A stretch of 64,000 nt of DNA from Streptomyces sp. NBC_00335 (GTDB lineage: Bacteria; Actinomycetota; Actinomycetes; Streptomycetales; Streptomycetaceae): NCBI RefSeq assembly GCF_036127095.1, contig NZ_CP108006.1, positions 2,666,001 through 2,730,000 of the forward strand, in the 5' to 3' direction. A model generated the notes under the pieces. That model searched no databases. It was given only the letters and a program-made list of their open reading frames with translations, and had not been told where the DNA came from. This document shows positions 1 to 8,118 of this stretch, one piece after another (within the stretch, counting starts at the first letter, position 1; every line of letters starts with the position of its first letter). The translations under genes were made by a program, and so were the position numbers.

Positions 1-972
1 GGCCGTCTGGGTGTGGAAGCGCAGCCACATCGTCTTCTCGGACTTCGCCCCGTACACCTCCTTCATCCAGCGGGCCCAGATCCGGCGGGCGGCGCGGAAC
101 TTGGCGATCTCCTCGAAGAAGTCGAGGTGCGCGTCGAAGAAGAAGGAGAGCCCGGACGCGAAGTGGTCCACGTCCAGCCCGCGCGAGAGGCCGAGCTCCA
201 CGTACCCGAACCCGTCGGCGAGGGTGTACGCGAGCTCCTGCGCGGCCGTGGCCCCGGCCTCGCGGATGTGGTAGCCGGAGACGGAGAGCGGCTTGTAGGC
301 GGGGATGCCGTTCGCGCAGTACTCCATGAGGTCGCCGATGAGGCGCAGGTGCGGCTCGGGTTCGAAGAGCCACTCCTTCTGGGCGATGTACTCCTTGAAG
401 ATGTCGGTCTGGAGCGTCCCGTTCAGGACGGCCGGGTCGACGCCCTGGCGTTCGGCGGCCACCAGGTACATGCAGAAGGCGGGGACGGCGGGGCCGCTGA
501 TCGTCATGGAGGTGGTGACGTCGCCGAGCGGGATGTCCTTGAAGAGGATCTCCATGTCGGCGGCGGAGTCGATGGCCACCCCGCAGTGGCCGACCTCGCC
601 GAGCGCGCGGGGGTCGTCGGAGTCGCGCCCCATCAGGGTCGGCATGTCGAAGGCGACGGAGAGCCCGCCGCCGCCGGCGGCCAGGATCATCTTGTAGCGC
701 TCGTTGGTCTGCTCGGCATTGCCGAAGCCGGCGAACTGCCGGATGGTCCAGGTCCGCCCCCGGTAGCCGGTGGCGTGCAGGCCCCGGGTGTACGGGTACT
801 CCCCCGGCCACCCGATGCGCTCGAAGCCCTCGTACGAGTCGCCGGGCCGGGGTCCGTAGACGGGATCGACGGGGTCGCCGGAGAGCGTGGTGAAATCGGC
901 CTCGCGCTTGCGGGCCTTGTCGTACCGGGCCTGCCAGCGACGGCGGCCTTCCTCAATGGCGTCAGCGTCCAT
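1..972 (-). CDS. icmA: Isobutyryl-CoA mutase large subunit (5' part, cut by window edge)
   Basis: This AdoCbl-dependent mutase large chain interconverts isobutyryl-CoA and n-butyryl-CoA together with a small B12-binding subunit that is not in the window. About 324 N-terminal residues are visible out of roughly 566 in the family; the gene runs off at base 1. The TIM-barrel substrate domain shows WTIRQFAGFG near residues 74-83. The two residues that separate isobutyryl-CoA mutase from methylmalonyl-CoA mutase are read directly: Phe80 (codon 733-735, Tyr in MCM) and Gln198 (codon 379-381, Arg in MCM). The ATG start lies 8 bp downstream of a 24-bp palindrome. MeaB, an epimerase and a B12 adenosyltransferase elsewhere in the window fit the same metabolism. 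Confidence 0.9.
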   Translation of the reverse strand, partial: MDADAIEEGRRRWQARYDKARKREADFTTLSGDPVDPVYGPRPGDSYEGFERIGWPGEYPYTRGLHATGYRGRTWTIRQFAGFGNAEQTNERYKMILAAGGGGLSVAFDMPTLMGRDSDDPRALGEVGHCGVAIDSAADMEILFKDIPLGDVTTSMTISGPAVPAFCMYLVAAERQGVDPAVLNGTLQTDIFKEYIAQKEWLFEPEPHLRLIGDLMEYCANGIPAYKPLSVSGYHIREAGATAAQELAYTLADGFGYVELGLSRGLDVDHFASGLSFFFDAHLDFFEEIAKFRAARRIWARWMKEVYGAKSEKTMWLRFHTQTA

Positions 973-980
973 ACCGATGA

Positions 981-1004
981 ATTTACTAGGACGTCCTAGT
1001 AAAT
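981..1004. promoter_or_regulatory. 24-bp perfect palindrome, probable operator of icmA
   Basis: ATTTACTAGGAC is followed directly by its exact reverse complement, with no spacer. It ends 8 bp before the icmA start codon. On the icmA strand its right half contains TAGTAA, a plausible -10 hexamer, so a bound dimer would block the promoter. The length and symmetry suit a TetR- or GntR-type repressor; which one is unknown. Confidence 0.7.
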
Positions 1005-1015
1005 GTCGATGGCCA

Positions 1016-1040
1016 ACCCCCGGGGAGTCGTCCCGGGGGT
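1016..1040 (-). terminator. Hairpin after the first DUF3817 gene
   Basis: A 9-bp GC stem (ACCCCCGGG / CCCGGGGGT) with a 7-nt loop lies just past the stop of the DUF3817 gene and upstream of icmA, both on the minus strand. It probably separates the two transcripts. There is no U-tract, as is usual in Streptomyces. Confidence 0.65.
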
Positions 1041-1070
1041 GGATGGATCAGCTGAGGTCAGGCGCCGGGG

Positions 1071-1400
1071 TCAGGCGCGGGCGGCGGCCCGATCGCCCAC
1101 GATGAGGGGCTCGACCTCGGCGCGGATCTTGCGCTCGACGAAGAACGCGGCGAGCGGGATCGTGCCGGAGAGCAGGACCCACAGGAGCTTGCCGAACGGC
1201 CACTTGGCCTTGGAGCCCAGGTCGAAGGCGAACACCAAGTAGACCATGAACAGCACACCGTGCGCCTGCGAGACCGCGAAGGTCAGGTCGGCGCCGGTGT
1301 CGAAGCCGTACTTCGCCACCATGCAGGCACAGAGGATCAGGAGCATGACCGCGGTCACGTAGGCCATGACGCGGTAGCGGGTCAGCACGCTTCGTTTCAT
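1071..1400 (-). CDS. DUF3817 small integral membrane protein
   Basis: This 109-residue protein has hydrophobic segments around residues 10-30, 45-60 and 70-87 and the family-type stretch FDLGSKAKWPFGK between them. DUF3817 proteins have no established function; a second one is encoded at 12273-12617. It follows the MarR gene on the same strand after a hairpin, so it may have its own promoter. A TAGGCT hexamer (1408-1413) sits 7 nt before the ATG with no Shine-Dalgarno, which points to a leaderless message. Confidence 0.85.
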   Translation of the reverse strand: MKRSVLTRYRVMAYVTAVMLLILCACMVAKYGFDTGADLTFAVSQAHGVLFMVYLVFAFDLGSKAKWPFGKLLWVLLSGTIPLAAFFVERKIRAEVEPLIVGDRAAARA

Positions 1401-1435
1401 GCCGTCGAGCCTAACCGTCCGGTTTGCACGATCTT

Positions 1436-1459
1436 GACGCGGGCGGTTCCGCCCGCGTC
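1436..1459 (-). terminator. Hairpin after the MarR gene
   Basis: GACGCGGGCGG and its exact complement are separated by TT (effectively a 10-bp stem with a 4-nt loop). It lies between the MarR stop and the DUF3817 start and is probably a terminator or attenuator. Confidence 0.6.
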
Positions 1460-1512
1460 CGGTGCCGTGGCCGGTACGGTTTGAACCTTTCCGGTCACAG
1501 GACCAGCGGCGG

Positions 1513-2022
1513 TCAGTTCTCCTCGAAGTCGGCCGCGGCCACCCGGAGCGGGCGCAGGAGCGCGAAGATCTCCGCGCATTCCTCGGCGTCGTAGGCGCCC
1601 AGCCCGAAGTCGATCTCCATCAGCGCCTTCGTGGCCGCCTCGACCACCTCGCGGCCCTTGTCCGTGATCGACGCGAGGGTGCCGCGCCCGTCGTTCGGGT
1701 TCGGGCGCCGGGCGACGAGGCCGGACTTCACCAGCCGGTCCACCGTGTTCGTCACCGACGTCGGGTGCACCATCAGCCGCTCGCCGATCTTCGACATCGG
1801 CAGTTCCCCGGCCTTGGAGAAGGTCAGCAGCACCAGCGCCTCGTAGCGCGCGAAGGTCAGACCGTACGGCTTGACGATCGCGTCGACCTCGCCGAGCAGG
1901 ATCTGGTGCGCCCTCATGATCGAGGTGATCGCGGCCATCGACGGGACCGGCCCCCAGCGTTGCTGCCAGAGTTCGTCGGCGCGGGCGATCGGGTCGAAGG
2001 GAAGGCTGAGCGGCTTGGGCAC
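1513..2022 (-). CDS. MarR-family transcriptional regulator
   Basis: This 169-residue protein has a typical MarR winged helix. The recognition region reads LPMSKIGERLMVHPTSVTNT around residues 75-94, followed by a wing with NPNDGRGTLASITDKG. Such proteins are dimeric DNA binders that usually respond to phenolic or lipid-like ligands. The GTG start is chosen because TAGGGT (2030-2035) lies 7 nt upstream without a ribosome binding site, suggesting leaderless translation. It lies 21 bp downstream of the MFS gene on the same strand, so it may regulate that transporter or the DUF3817 gene after it. The ligand is unknown. Confidence 0.88.
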   Translation of the reverse strand: MPKPLSLPFDPIARADELWQQRWGPVPSMAAITSIMRAHQILLGEVDAIVKPYGLTFARYEALVLLTFSKAGELPMSKIGERLMVHPTSVTNTVDRLVKSGLVARRPNPNDGRGTLASITDKGREVVEAATKALMEIDFGLGAYDAEECAEIFALLRPLRVAAADFEEN

Positions 2023-2043
2023 GCATCAGACCCTACCGGGCGG

Positions 2044-3339
2044 TCATTTGGCAGCGGGATCCGTCTCACGCCTCGGCCCGTCCGTCCGGCGCACCTCGGC
2101 GAGCAGCAGCAGGACGACCCCGGTTCCCAGGACCGCGGCCGACGCCACCACCACGTGGACGGGCAGGAATTCCGCCGCGAGGCCCGCGAGCGCCATGCCC
2201 ACGCCCTGAAGGGTCATCAGACCGGTGCTGAGCAGGGTCATCGCCCGGCCGCGCAGCTTCTCGGGCACGGCCTCGACGTACCACTGGTCGAGCCCGAGGG
2301 TGTACGCGTGGGCCAGCCCGGCCAGGACGAGCACGGCCAGCAGGAGCGGCAGGCCGGGCCGGACGGCGTACGCGAGCAGCGGGAGCAGCGAGAGCGCCGC
2401 GAGCGGGGCCGTGATCCGCGAACGCGTTCGGGCGGTGAGCGCGGAGCCCGCCCAGACCTCCCCGGCGATGGCTCCGGCCGGCATCGCGCACATCAGCAGC
2501 CCCAGACCGGCGGTGGAGATGCCGAGGCCCGTGGCGTACGGGGTCAGCAGTGCCTCGGGCACGACCACGAACAGCGGCGGCAGCCAGGACAGCAGGGTCA
2601 GGGCCCGCAGCCGGCGGTGGCCCAGCACGGCACGCAGCCCGGCGAGCGGGGAGACCCGTCCTGCGGAGCCCGCGCTGCGGGCGGGCCGGGCCCGGGTGCC
2701 CAGGCGCAGCAGGAGGGCGGAGCCGAGGAAACCGGCGGCCGTGAGGAGGATGGCCCCGCGCGGGGCCAGCACGGTGAGCAGCAGCCCGCCGAGCCCGAAG
2801 CCGATGAGCTGGGCGCTCTGGGCCACCATGCGCAGCAGCGAGCGGCCCAGGACGTACGCGTCGCCGGCGCCGAGGACGTCGGCGAGGGAGGCGCTGCGGG
2901 TGCCCTGGAACAGCGGCGCGACGAAGGCCATCGCGCAGCGCAGTACGAGGAGCAGCGCGACCGGGGTGCCCGGCGCGGCCATGGCCGCCGCGCACGCCGC
3001 GCAGACGAGGTCGCAGCCGACGAGCACCCGGCGCGCGGGGAGCCGGTCGGCGAGCGGCGCGAGCAGGGTGCCGCCGAGGGCGTAGGGGAGGAAGCCGAGG
3101 GCGAAGGTGAGCGCGCTCATCAGGGGGGAGCCGGTGGCGCGGTAGACGAGGACGGTGAGGGAGATCTCGGCGATGACGACGCCGAGCACGGACAGCAGGT
3201 GCGCGGCGAAGACCGGCCGGAACTCCCCGACCCGGAAGACGGCCCGGTATCCGACGGGTTCCGGTGCGGGGGTCCGCTCGGGCGCCCCCGGGACGGGATG
3301 CGGCTCGGCGGCGGGTGCGCCCTGGTTGGCGGTGGTCAT
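2044..3339 (-). CDS. MFS transporter, probable drug or metabolite exporter
   Basis: This 431-residue membrane protein has about twelve hydrophobic segments after a Pro/Ala-rich cytoplasmic N-terminus of about 35 residues. The loop after TM2 reads LADRLPARRVL, a variant of MFS motif A, and the loop after the eighth or ninth segment is basic (TARTRSR). The substrate cannot be read from sequence. It is divergent from an ArsR-type regulator gene that starts 154 bp away, with a dyad between them, the usual arrangement of a transporter and its repressor. The ATG at 3339 is the first start after the intergenic region. Confidence 0.87.
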   Translation of the reverse strand: MTTANQGAPAAEPHPVPGAPERTPAPEPVGYRAVFRVGEFRPVFAAHLLSVLGVVIAEISLTVLVYRATGSPLMSALTFALGFLPYALGGTLLAPLADRLPARRVLVGCDLVCAACAAAMAAPGTPVALLLVLRCAMAFVAPLFQGTRSASLADVLGAGDAYVLGRSLLRMVAQSAQLIGFGLGGLLLTVLAPRGAILLTAAGFLGSALLLRLGTRARPARSAGSAGRVSPLAGLRAVLGHRRLRALTLLSWLPPLFVVVPEALLTPYATGLGISTAGLGLLMCAMPAGAIAGEVWAGSALTARTRSRITAPLAALSLLPLLAYAVRPGLPLLLAVLVLAGLAHAYTLGLDQWYVEAVPEKLRGRAMTLLSTGLMTLQGVGMALAGLAAEFLPVHVVVASAAVLGTGVVLLLLAEVRRTDGPRRETDPAAK

Positions 3340-3377
3340 ACGGTGCACCCTGGCGGCGCCTAGGCTGGGGGACCAGA

Positions 3378-3397
3378 GATTCGTCCCCACTCGAATC
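3378..3397. promoter_or_regulatory. Dyad between the MFS and ArsR genes
   Basis: GATTCG and its complement CGAATC are separated by 8 nt, giving a 20-bp dyad in the shared promoter region. This size suits an ArsR-type dimer, so it is the best candidate operator for the adjacent regulator. This is inferred from symmetry and position only. Confidence 0.45.
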
Positions 3398-3492
3398 ACC
3401 TGCTCCGGGCCCGGCACCCCACCGCCCCGCCCCGCCCGTCCGCCCGCCGGCCGGTCCGCCCGTCCCGTCTCGCCCCCGGAGGGACCCGTACC

Positions 3493-4479
3493 GTGCCCTT
3501 CCACTTCCGCTTCGGCCCCGCCGACCTGATGCGCTGCCGGTTCTCGATCTCGCCCCGCTGGGAGACCCAGGAGGCGGTACGGGTCCTGCTGGACCGGCGG
3601 CGCCACGCCTACCACCTGCCCTGGCTCCGCGGGATCCGCACGGCGGCAGCCGGGCTGGACCTGCGGCCGCTGTGGCTGCTGATGCCGCGCGCGGGACACA
3701 ATCCGGACTTCCTCAGCCCGCCCCCGACGGGCCCGTCGGTCACCTTCGAGGAGGAGCTCGCCCGGGTCCGGGCCGCCGATCCGCAGGCGGCGCGGGAGGA
3801 CCTGCGGCGCTCCCTGGTCTGCACCCCGGGCGCCCTGGAGAGCGCGGCCGGGCAGCGGATGCTGGCCGACCCGGAGCGGGCGGTCCGGGAGCTGGCCGAC
3901 CTCTACGAGCAGGCATGGCGGGTGCTGGTCGCCCCGCACTGGCCCCGGCTGCGCGCCCTGCTGGAGGCGGACGTCCTGTTCCACTCGCGGCGGCTGGCCG
4001 CGGGCGGGCTGGAGGCCCTCTTCGACGGCCTCCACCCGGATCTGCGCTGGTCGGGGAACACCCTCAGCATCGCCCGCCGGGGCCACCACGACCGCTCCCT
4101 CGACGGCCAGGGGCTCCTCCTCATGCCGAGCGCCTTCGTCTGGCCGGAGGTGGTGGGCGGCTACGACCCGCCGTGGCAGCCGACCCTGGTGTACCCGGCC
4201 CGCGGCATCGGCGCCCTGTGGACGGCCCCGGCCGGCCCGGCCCCCCAGGCCCTGGCCCGCCTCCTGGGCCGCGCCCGCGCCGACGTCCTGTGCGCTCTGA
4301 CCGAGCCCGCCTCGACCACCGCCCTGGCCCACCGCCTGTCCCTGGCCCCCTCCACCGTCTCCGCCCACCTCAAAATCCTCCAGGAGGCCGGCCTCCTCAT
4401 CCCCTCCCGCCACGGCCACCAGATCCTGTACGAACGCACCCCCCTGGCCATCGCCCTGACCAATCCGGCCCAGCCGTAA
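3493..4479 (+). CDS. ArsR-family winged-helix regulator with large N-terminal domain
   Basis: This 328-residue protein carries the ArsR-type helix-turn-helix at its C-terminus (about residues 250-320): LAHRLSLAPSTVSAHLKIL followed by EAGLLIPSRHGHQILYE. The N-terminal 240 residues begin PFHFRFGPADLMRCRFSISP and resemble the DUF5937-type domain found in Streptomyces ArsR-like regulators; its ligand is unknown. Cys ligands typical of metal-sensing ArsR proteins are not evident. The GTG start is used because the protein family begins at this point. It is divergent from the MFS gene and is probably its regulator. Confidence 0.85.
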   Translation: MPFHFRFGPADLMRCRFSISPRWETQEAVRVLLDRRRHAYHLPWLRGIRTAAAGLDLRPLWLLMPRAGHNPDFLSPPPTGPSVTFEEELARVRAADPQAAREDLRRSLVCTPGALESAAGQRMLADPERAVRELADLYEQAWRVLVAPHWPRLRALLEADVLFHSRRLAAGGLEALFDGLHPDLRWSGNTLSIARRGHHDRSLDGQGLLLMPSAFVWPEVVGGYDPPWQPTLVYPARGIGALWTAPAGPAPQALARLLGRARADVLCALTEPASTTALAHRLSLAPSTVSAHLKILQEAGLLIPSRHGHQILYERTPLAIALTNPAQP

Positions 4480-4497
4480 ACCCGGCCCGGGGCATAT

Positions 4498-4565
4498 CCA
4501 GCCCCGCCGGCGTTTGAGGCGGTCCGGGCGCAGCCCGGAGAACGGGGGAAGGGCGGGTGGGGGAC
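4498..4565. repeat. Dispersed intergenic repeat, copy A
   Basis: This GC-rich block begins CCAGCCCCGCCGGCGTTTGA and ends in AAGGGCGGGTGGGGGAC. It is shared with 53971-54064 in the same order, but lacks a hairpin module of about 25 bp present there. It sits after the stop of the ArsR-type gene. Similar 'CCAGCC-GCCGGCGTTTGAGG' elements are common after Streptomyces genes. Confidence 0.7.
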
Positions 4566-4681
4566 CGAGCTCCCCCAGCAGCACCCGTACGCACGCGGCG
4601 CTGTCGCACCCCACCCCACCTGCCCCCATGTCACGATGACCCGGCCCGCAGCCGCCCGCCCCTTCGCCCCGAGGAAGCCGG

Positions 4682-5716
4682 ATGCCAGCCCCCCGCAGCC
4701 GCCCCGCCACCCTCCTCACCGCAGCCCTCTCCCTGGCCCTGGCCGCCACCACGGCCTGCTCCCCCACCCCCACCGCGCAGCCGGAATCCGCCCCGCCCCA
4801 CCCCCCGGCACACCCCGCAGGGGTCGGCCTCGTCGACGAGTCCCCGTTCTGGGTGGACCCGCAGAGCGACGCCGCCCGCCAGGTCGCCGCCTGGGAGGCG
4901 CAGGGCCGCAACAGCGACGCCCAGGTGCTGCGCCGCATCGCCGACCGGCCGATGGCCCTGTGGGGTCCGGCCGGCGACCCCGGCCCCGAGATCCGCCGGG
5001 CCAGGGCGAGCGCCCGTACGGCAGGCCGCACCCTGGTCCTCGTCGCGTACAACATCCCGTACCGGGACTGCGGGCAGCACTCGGCGGGCGGCGCCCGGGA
5101 CGCCACCGCGTACCGGAGCTGGATCGGCGCCTTCGCCGACAACATCGCCGACACCAAGGCGCTGGTCGTCCTGGAGCCGGACGCGATCCCGCACCTCGTG
5201 GACGGCTGCACACAGGCCGACCACCGCGACGAGCGGCTGCGCCTGCTCTCCGAGGCCGTCGACCGGCTCAAGCGCAACAAGAACACCAAGGTCTACCTGG
5301 ACGCCGGCAACCCGGCCTGGATCCCGGACCCGGGGAAACTGGTCGATCCCCTCTACAAGGCGGGACTCGACCGCGCCGACGGCTTCGCCCTCAACGTCTC
5401 CAACTTCCAGCCCAGCGCGGCCGGCCGGGAGTACGGCGCCACCCTCTCCAAGGCCACCAAGGGCAAGCACTTCGTCATCGACACCAGCCGCAACGGCGAC
5501 GGCCCCCTCCAGGGCGACCGCGCCCAGGCCTGGTGCAACCCGCCGGGCCGCGCACTGGGCACGCCCCCCACCGCCGGGACGGGCGACCCGCTCGTGGACG
5601 CGTACCTCTGGGTCAAGCGCCCCGGCGAATCGGACGGCACCTGCCGCGGCGGCCCCCCGGCGGGCACCTGGTGGCCGGACTACGCCCTGGGCCTGGCCCG
5701 CCGCTCCGCGGACTAG
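4682..5716 (+). CDS. cslZ: Glycoside hydrolase family 6 (cellulase-like), probable lipoprotein; CslZ-like
   Basis: This 344-residue exported enzyme is predicted to cut beta-1,4-glucan. The N-terminal signal ends at ATTACS (Cys26), a loose lipobox. GH6 signatures are in order: PYRDC with Asp129 (equivalent of the GH6 catalytic-centre Asp), LEPDAIP with the likely acid Asp167, DAGNPAW, NVSNF, DTSRNG and AWCNPPGRALG. It faces glxA and cslA; in other streptomycetes a GH6 protein (CslZ) accompanies those genes and is thought to trim the tip glucan. Here it is convergent to them rather than in the same operon. There is no carbohydrate-binding module. Confidence 0.85.
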   Translation: MPAPRSRPATLLTAALSLALAATTACSPTPTAQPESAPPHPPAHPAGVGLVDESPFWVDPQSDAARQVAAWEAQGRNSDAQVLRRIADRPMALWGPAGDPGPEIRRARASARTAGRTLVLVAYNIPYRDCGQHSAGGARDATAYRSWIGAFADNIADTKALVVLEPDAIPHLVDGCTQADHRDERLRLLSEAVDRLKRNKNTKVYLDAGNPAWIPDPGKLVDPLYKAGLDRADGFALNVSNFQPSAAGREYGATLSKATKGKHFVIDTSRNGDGPLQGDRAQAWCNPPGRALGTPPTAGTGDPLVDAYLWVKRPGESDGTCRGGPPAGTWWPDYALGLARRSAD

Positions 5717-5752
5717 ATTGACCGAATTCCCCTTGTCCTGCGCGGAGTTGCG

Positions 5753-6106
5753 ATGGATTCTGTGCGCTACGAACACGGCACCGGGGGGTCCGTCATATCC
5801 GAGCACGAGGTCATCGAGGTCCGCGTCGCACGGCGGGTGCTCTGGGTCGGCGCCGACGCGTTCCCCGTCGCCAACATCACCCGGGTCACGACGAGCATGG
5901 TCCCCGCCCGTGCTGCCGCCGTCTCGGCCTTCGTGAGGTTCATGATCCTCCTGGCGCTCGTCACCGCCGGGGGCGTCACCGCGTTCCGGGACGCGGACCG
6001 TCCTGCGGATCGCCACCGCCGTCGGCGAGGCGGGGCTGCCCGTCATCACCGCGATCACCCAGTGCCGCGCCCTGTCCGCCTGACCCGGGCCCGAGCGGGG
6101 CCCTAG
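5753..6106 (+). pseudogene. Decayed DUF6232-type gene
   Basis: The open frame starts like DUF6232 proteins (VARRVLWVGADAFPVANITR, about residues 25-44) and has one membrane segment (about residues 65-80). After residue 80 it turns into Arg/His-rich frame noise. A second frame from about 5998 encodes TVLRIATAVGEAGLPVITA and stops at 6081-6083; this resembles the C-terminal end of the same family. The middle, including the expected second membrane segment, is missing. I infer an internal deletion plus a frameshift. Its stop overlaps the stop of glxA on the other strand. Confidence 0.6.
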
Positions 6107-8115
6107 CTCAGCCACCCGTCCCGCGAGGCCGCCGACGGCGGCTCCGGCGGCTCGGGAGCCGGCCGTACCCGGATCCACTTCGCCACCGACGGGGTGCCGT
6201 CCGCGTCCGTCACGAACAGCATGTACCAGCCGGGCGGCACCAGCGTCGGGTCCGCGGGCACGGTGACCGTCACCGTGCCGGCGGTCTTCCTCAGCCCGAG
6301 TTCGACCGAGCGCTGCTCCACGTCGGTGGTGTGCGTGACCGCGCTCGGCCGCATCAGCCGGGCCCGCTGGATCCGCTCGGCCCGCGGTGCCTCGAAGGTG
6401 GCGGAGCCGCCGAGTTCTGCCTCCTCGGGCCCCTCCCCCAGGACCGGCCGCAGCTCCGGGTCCCGGTGCACGTACGGCGGGCTGTACACCTCCAGGCGGT
6501 GTTCGAACCGGCCCAGCCTGGTGTTGTCCTTGTCCGCGAAGAGCGGGTCGGAGCCGAAGGTCGCCACCCGCCCGTCGGGCAGCAGCAGCGCCTCGGAGTG
6601 GTAGTTGCGCCCGACCGTCGGGGAGGCGGCGGCCACGAAGGTGTCGGTGCGCGGGTAGTAGAACTGCGCCTTGCGGATGTCGCTGGCGCCCCGGCCCCGG
6701 TAGTCGGCGGAGCCGCCCGTGGTGAAGAGGGAGTCGTCGGGCAGCAGCACGCTGCTGAGGTAGCGCACGCGCTGCGGCAGCCGGGCCGTCGGCCGGAAGG
6801 CCGGCACCTCCGCCTTGAGGTCCACGACGGCGGTGCGGTCCGTGGACAGCCTGGACTCGCCGACTCCGCCGCCGCCGAGCACCATCACCTTCTGGTCCTG
6901 GGCCGGGGGGAGCAGTACGGAGGAGGAGGTCTCCAGCTGGTCGGGGTCGGCCAGTCCGCCGACCTTCCGGAACTGGTTCGTCGCCAGGTCCCACACGCCC
7001 GGCTCGCGCCCCTTCTCCTTGGGCCCGTAGCCCGCGTTCGAGCCGGTGTAGAGCAGTTTGCCGCCCTGGGTGAGGAAGAGGGCGGGGTAGGTCGGGAAGT
7101 AGCGGAAGGGGCCCTTGGACCACTTCTTGGTCTTCGGGTCGTAGTACTCGTTGTCGCCGGGGACGACGTCGCCCACGTCGTTGAGCCCGGACACGGCGAG
7201 GACCCGCCCGTCCTGGAGCCCCACCAGGGTCGGGTACCAGCGGGCGTCCCTCATCGGGTCGACCGGTACGTACTTCTCCGCCAGGGGGTCGAACTCGTAG
7301 GCGGACTTGATGCCCTGGAAGTCCTGCTTGCCAGCGCTGAGCCGCTCCGCGAGCCCGTAGACGTTGGCGGCGTCCTTGCCCTTGAGCCCGGCCACCGCGT
7401 ACTGGGCGGCCTGGGTCGTCAGCCCCGCGGCGCCCTCCCGGACCGCCTCCACGAAGACCCGCGCCTCGGCCGCGACCACCTTGGTCTTCCACGGCATCAT
7501 CTGCCCGCCGCGCCCGTGCGCGATCTCGAACTTGCGGGTGGCCTTGGGGACGGTGACGGCGAACTTCGACACGTACTCGACGCCCGAGGGGGACCGGAAG
7601 ACGGTGCCCTTCGCCAGGGTGACCGCCTTGTCGGGGCTCTCGTTCTTGACCCGCATGCCGCCGCCGGCCCGGGTGACCTTGCCGCCGAGCACCTCGTAGC
7701 GCGCGGTCCCGCCGGCCACCAGGAGCTGTCCGTCGGGGAGCTGGCTGTGGCCCGAGCAGAAGAAGTCCTCCGGGGTCGGGATCTTCTTGAAGCTGTCGTC
7801 CTTCGGGTCCCACAGGACGGTGGAGAAGCTGCCCTTGTCGAAGTTGCGCTGGTCGTTGCCGGAGCCGGCGATCAGCAGCACCTTGCCGGTGCGCAGCAGC
7901 GCCGCGTGCATGGCGTTGATCCGGTACTCCTCGGGGAGGCCGATCAGATCCCACGAGCCGTACTGGGCGCGGTAGCCGGCCCGCCCGATCTTGTACGAGT
8001 GGTAGCGGTCCCCGGCGAAGGAGAGCGCGGCGGGCGCGTTGAGCGCGATCAGCAGGGCGACGGCTCCGGCGCCCAGGGCCGTCTTCTTGAACTGCTTCGA
8101 AGGGCGGTACTCCAT
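6103..8115 (-). CDS. glxA: GlxA-type radical copper oxidase (galactose oxidase-like)
   Basis: This 670-residue membrane-anchored or secreted kelch-propeller oxidase has a single N-terminal hydrophobic segment (about residues 13-34). All copper-radical residues can be matched to galactose oxidase: Cys120 in FFCSGH and Tyr294 in ARWYPTL (thioether pair, Cys228/Tyr272 in galactose oxidase), the stacking Trp293, Tyr505-His506 in GRNYHS, and His595 in AVTHTTD. GlxA oxidises a glycan made by CslA at hyphal tips and is needed for tip morphology and pellet formation in Streptomyces. The cslA stop is 3 bp upstream, so the two are translationally linked. Confidence 0.92.
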   Translation of the reverse strand: MEYRPSKQFKKTALGAGAVALLIALNAPAALSFAGDRYHSYKIGRAGYRAQYGSWDLIGLPEEYRINAMHAALLRTGKVLLIAGSGNDQRNFDKGSFSTVLWDPKDDSFKKIPTPEDFFCSGHSQLPDGQLLVAGGTARYEVLGGKVTRAGGGMRVKNESPDKAVTLAKGTVFRSPSGVEYVSKFAVTVPKATRKFEIAHGRGGQMMPWKTKVVAAEARVFVEAVREGAAGLTTQAAQYAVAGLKGKDAANVYGLAERLSAGKQDFQGIKSAYEFDPLAEKYVPVDPMRDARWYPTLVGLQDGRVLAVSGLNDVGDVVPGDNEYYDPKTKKWSKGPFRYFPTYPALFLTQGGKLLYTGSNAGYGPKEKGREPGVWDLATNQFRKVGGLADPDQLETSSSVLLPPAQDQKVMVLGGGGVGESRLSTDRTAVVDLKAEVPAFRPTARLPQRVRYLSSVLLPDDSLFTTGGSADYRGRGASDIRKAQFYYPRTDTFVAAASPTVGRNYHSEALLLPDGRVATFGSDPLFADKDNTRLGRFEHRLEVYSPPYVHRDPELRPVLGEGPEEAELGGSATFEAPRAERIQRARLMRPSAVTHTTDVEQRSVELGLRKTAGTVTVTVPADPTLVPPGWYMLFVTDADGTPSVAKWIRVRPAPEPPEPPSAASRDGWLS

Positions 8116-8118
8116 GGC

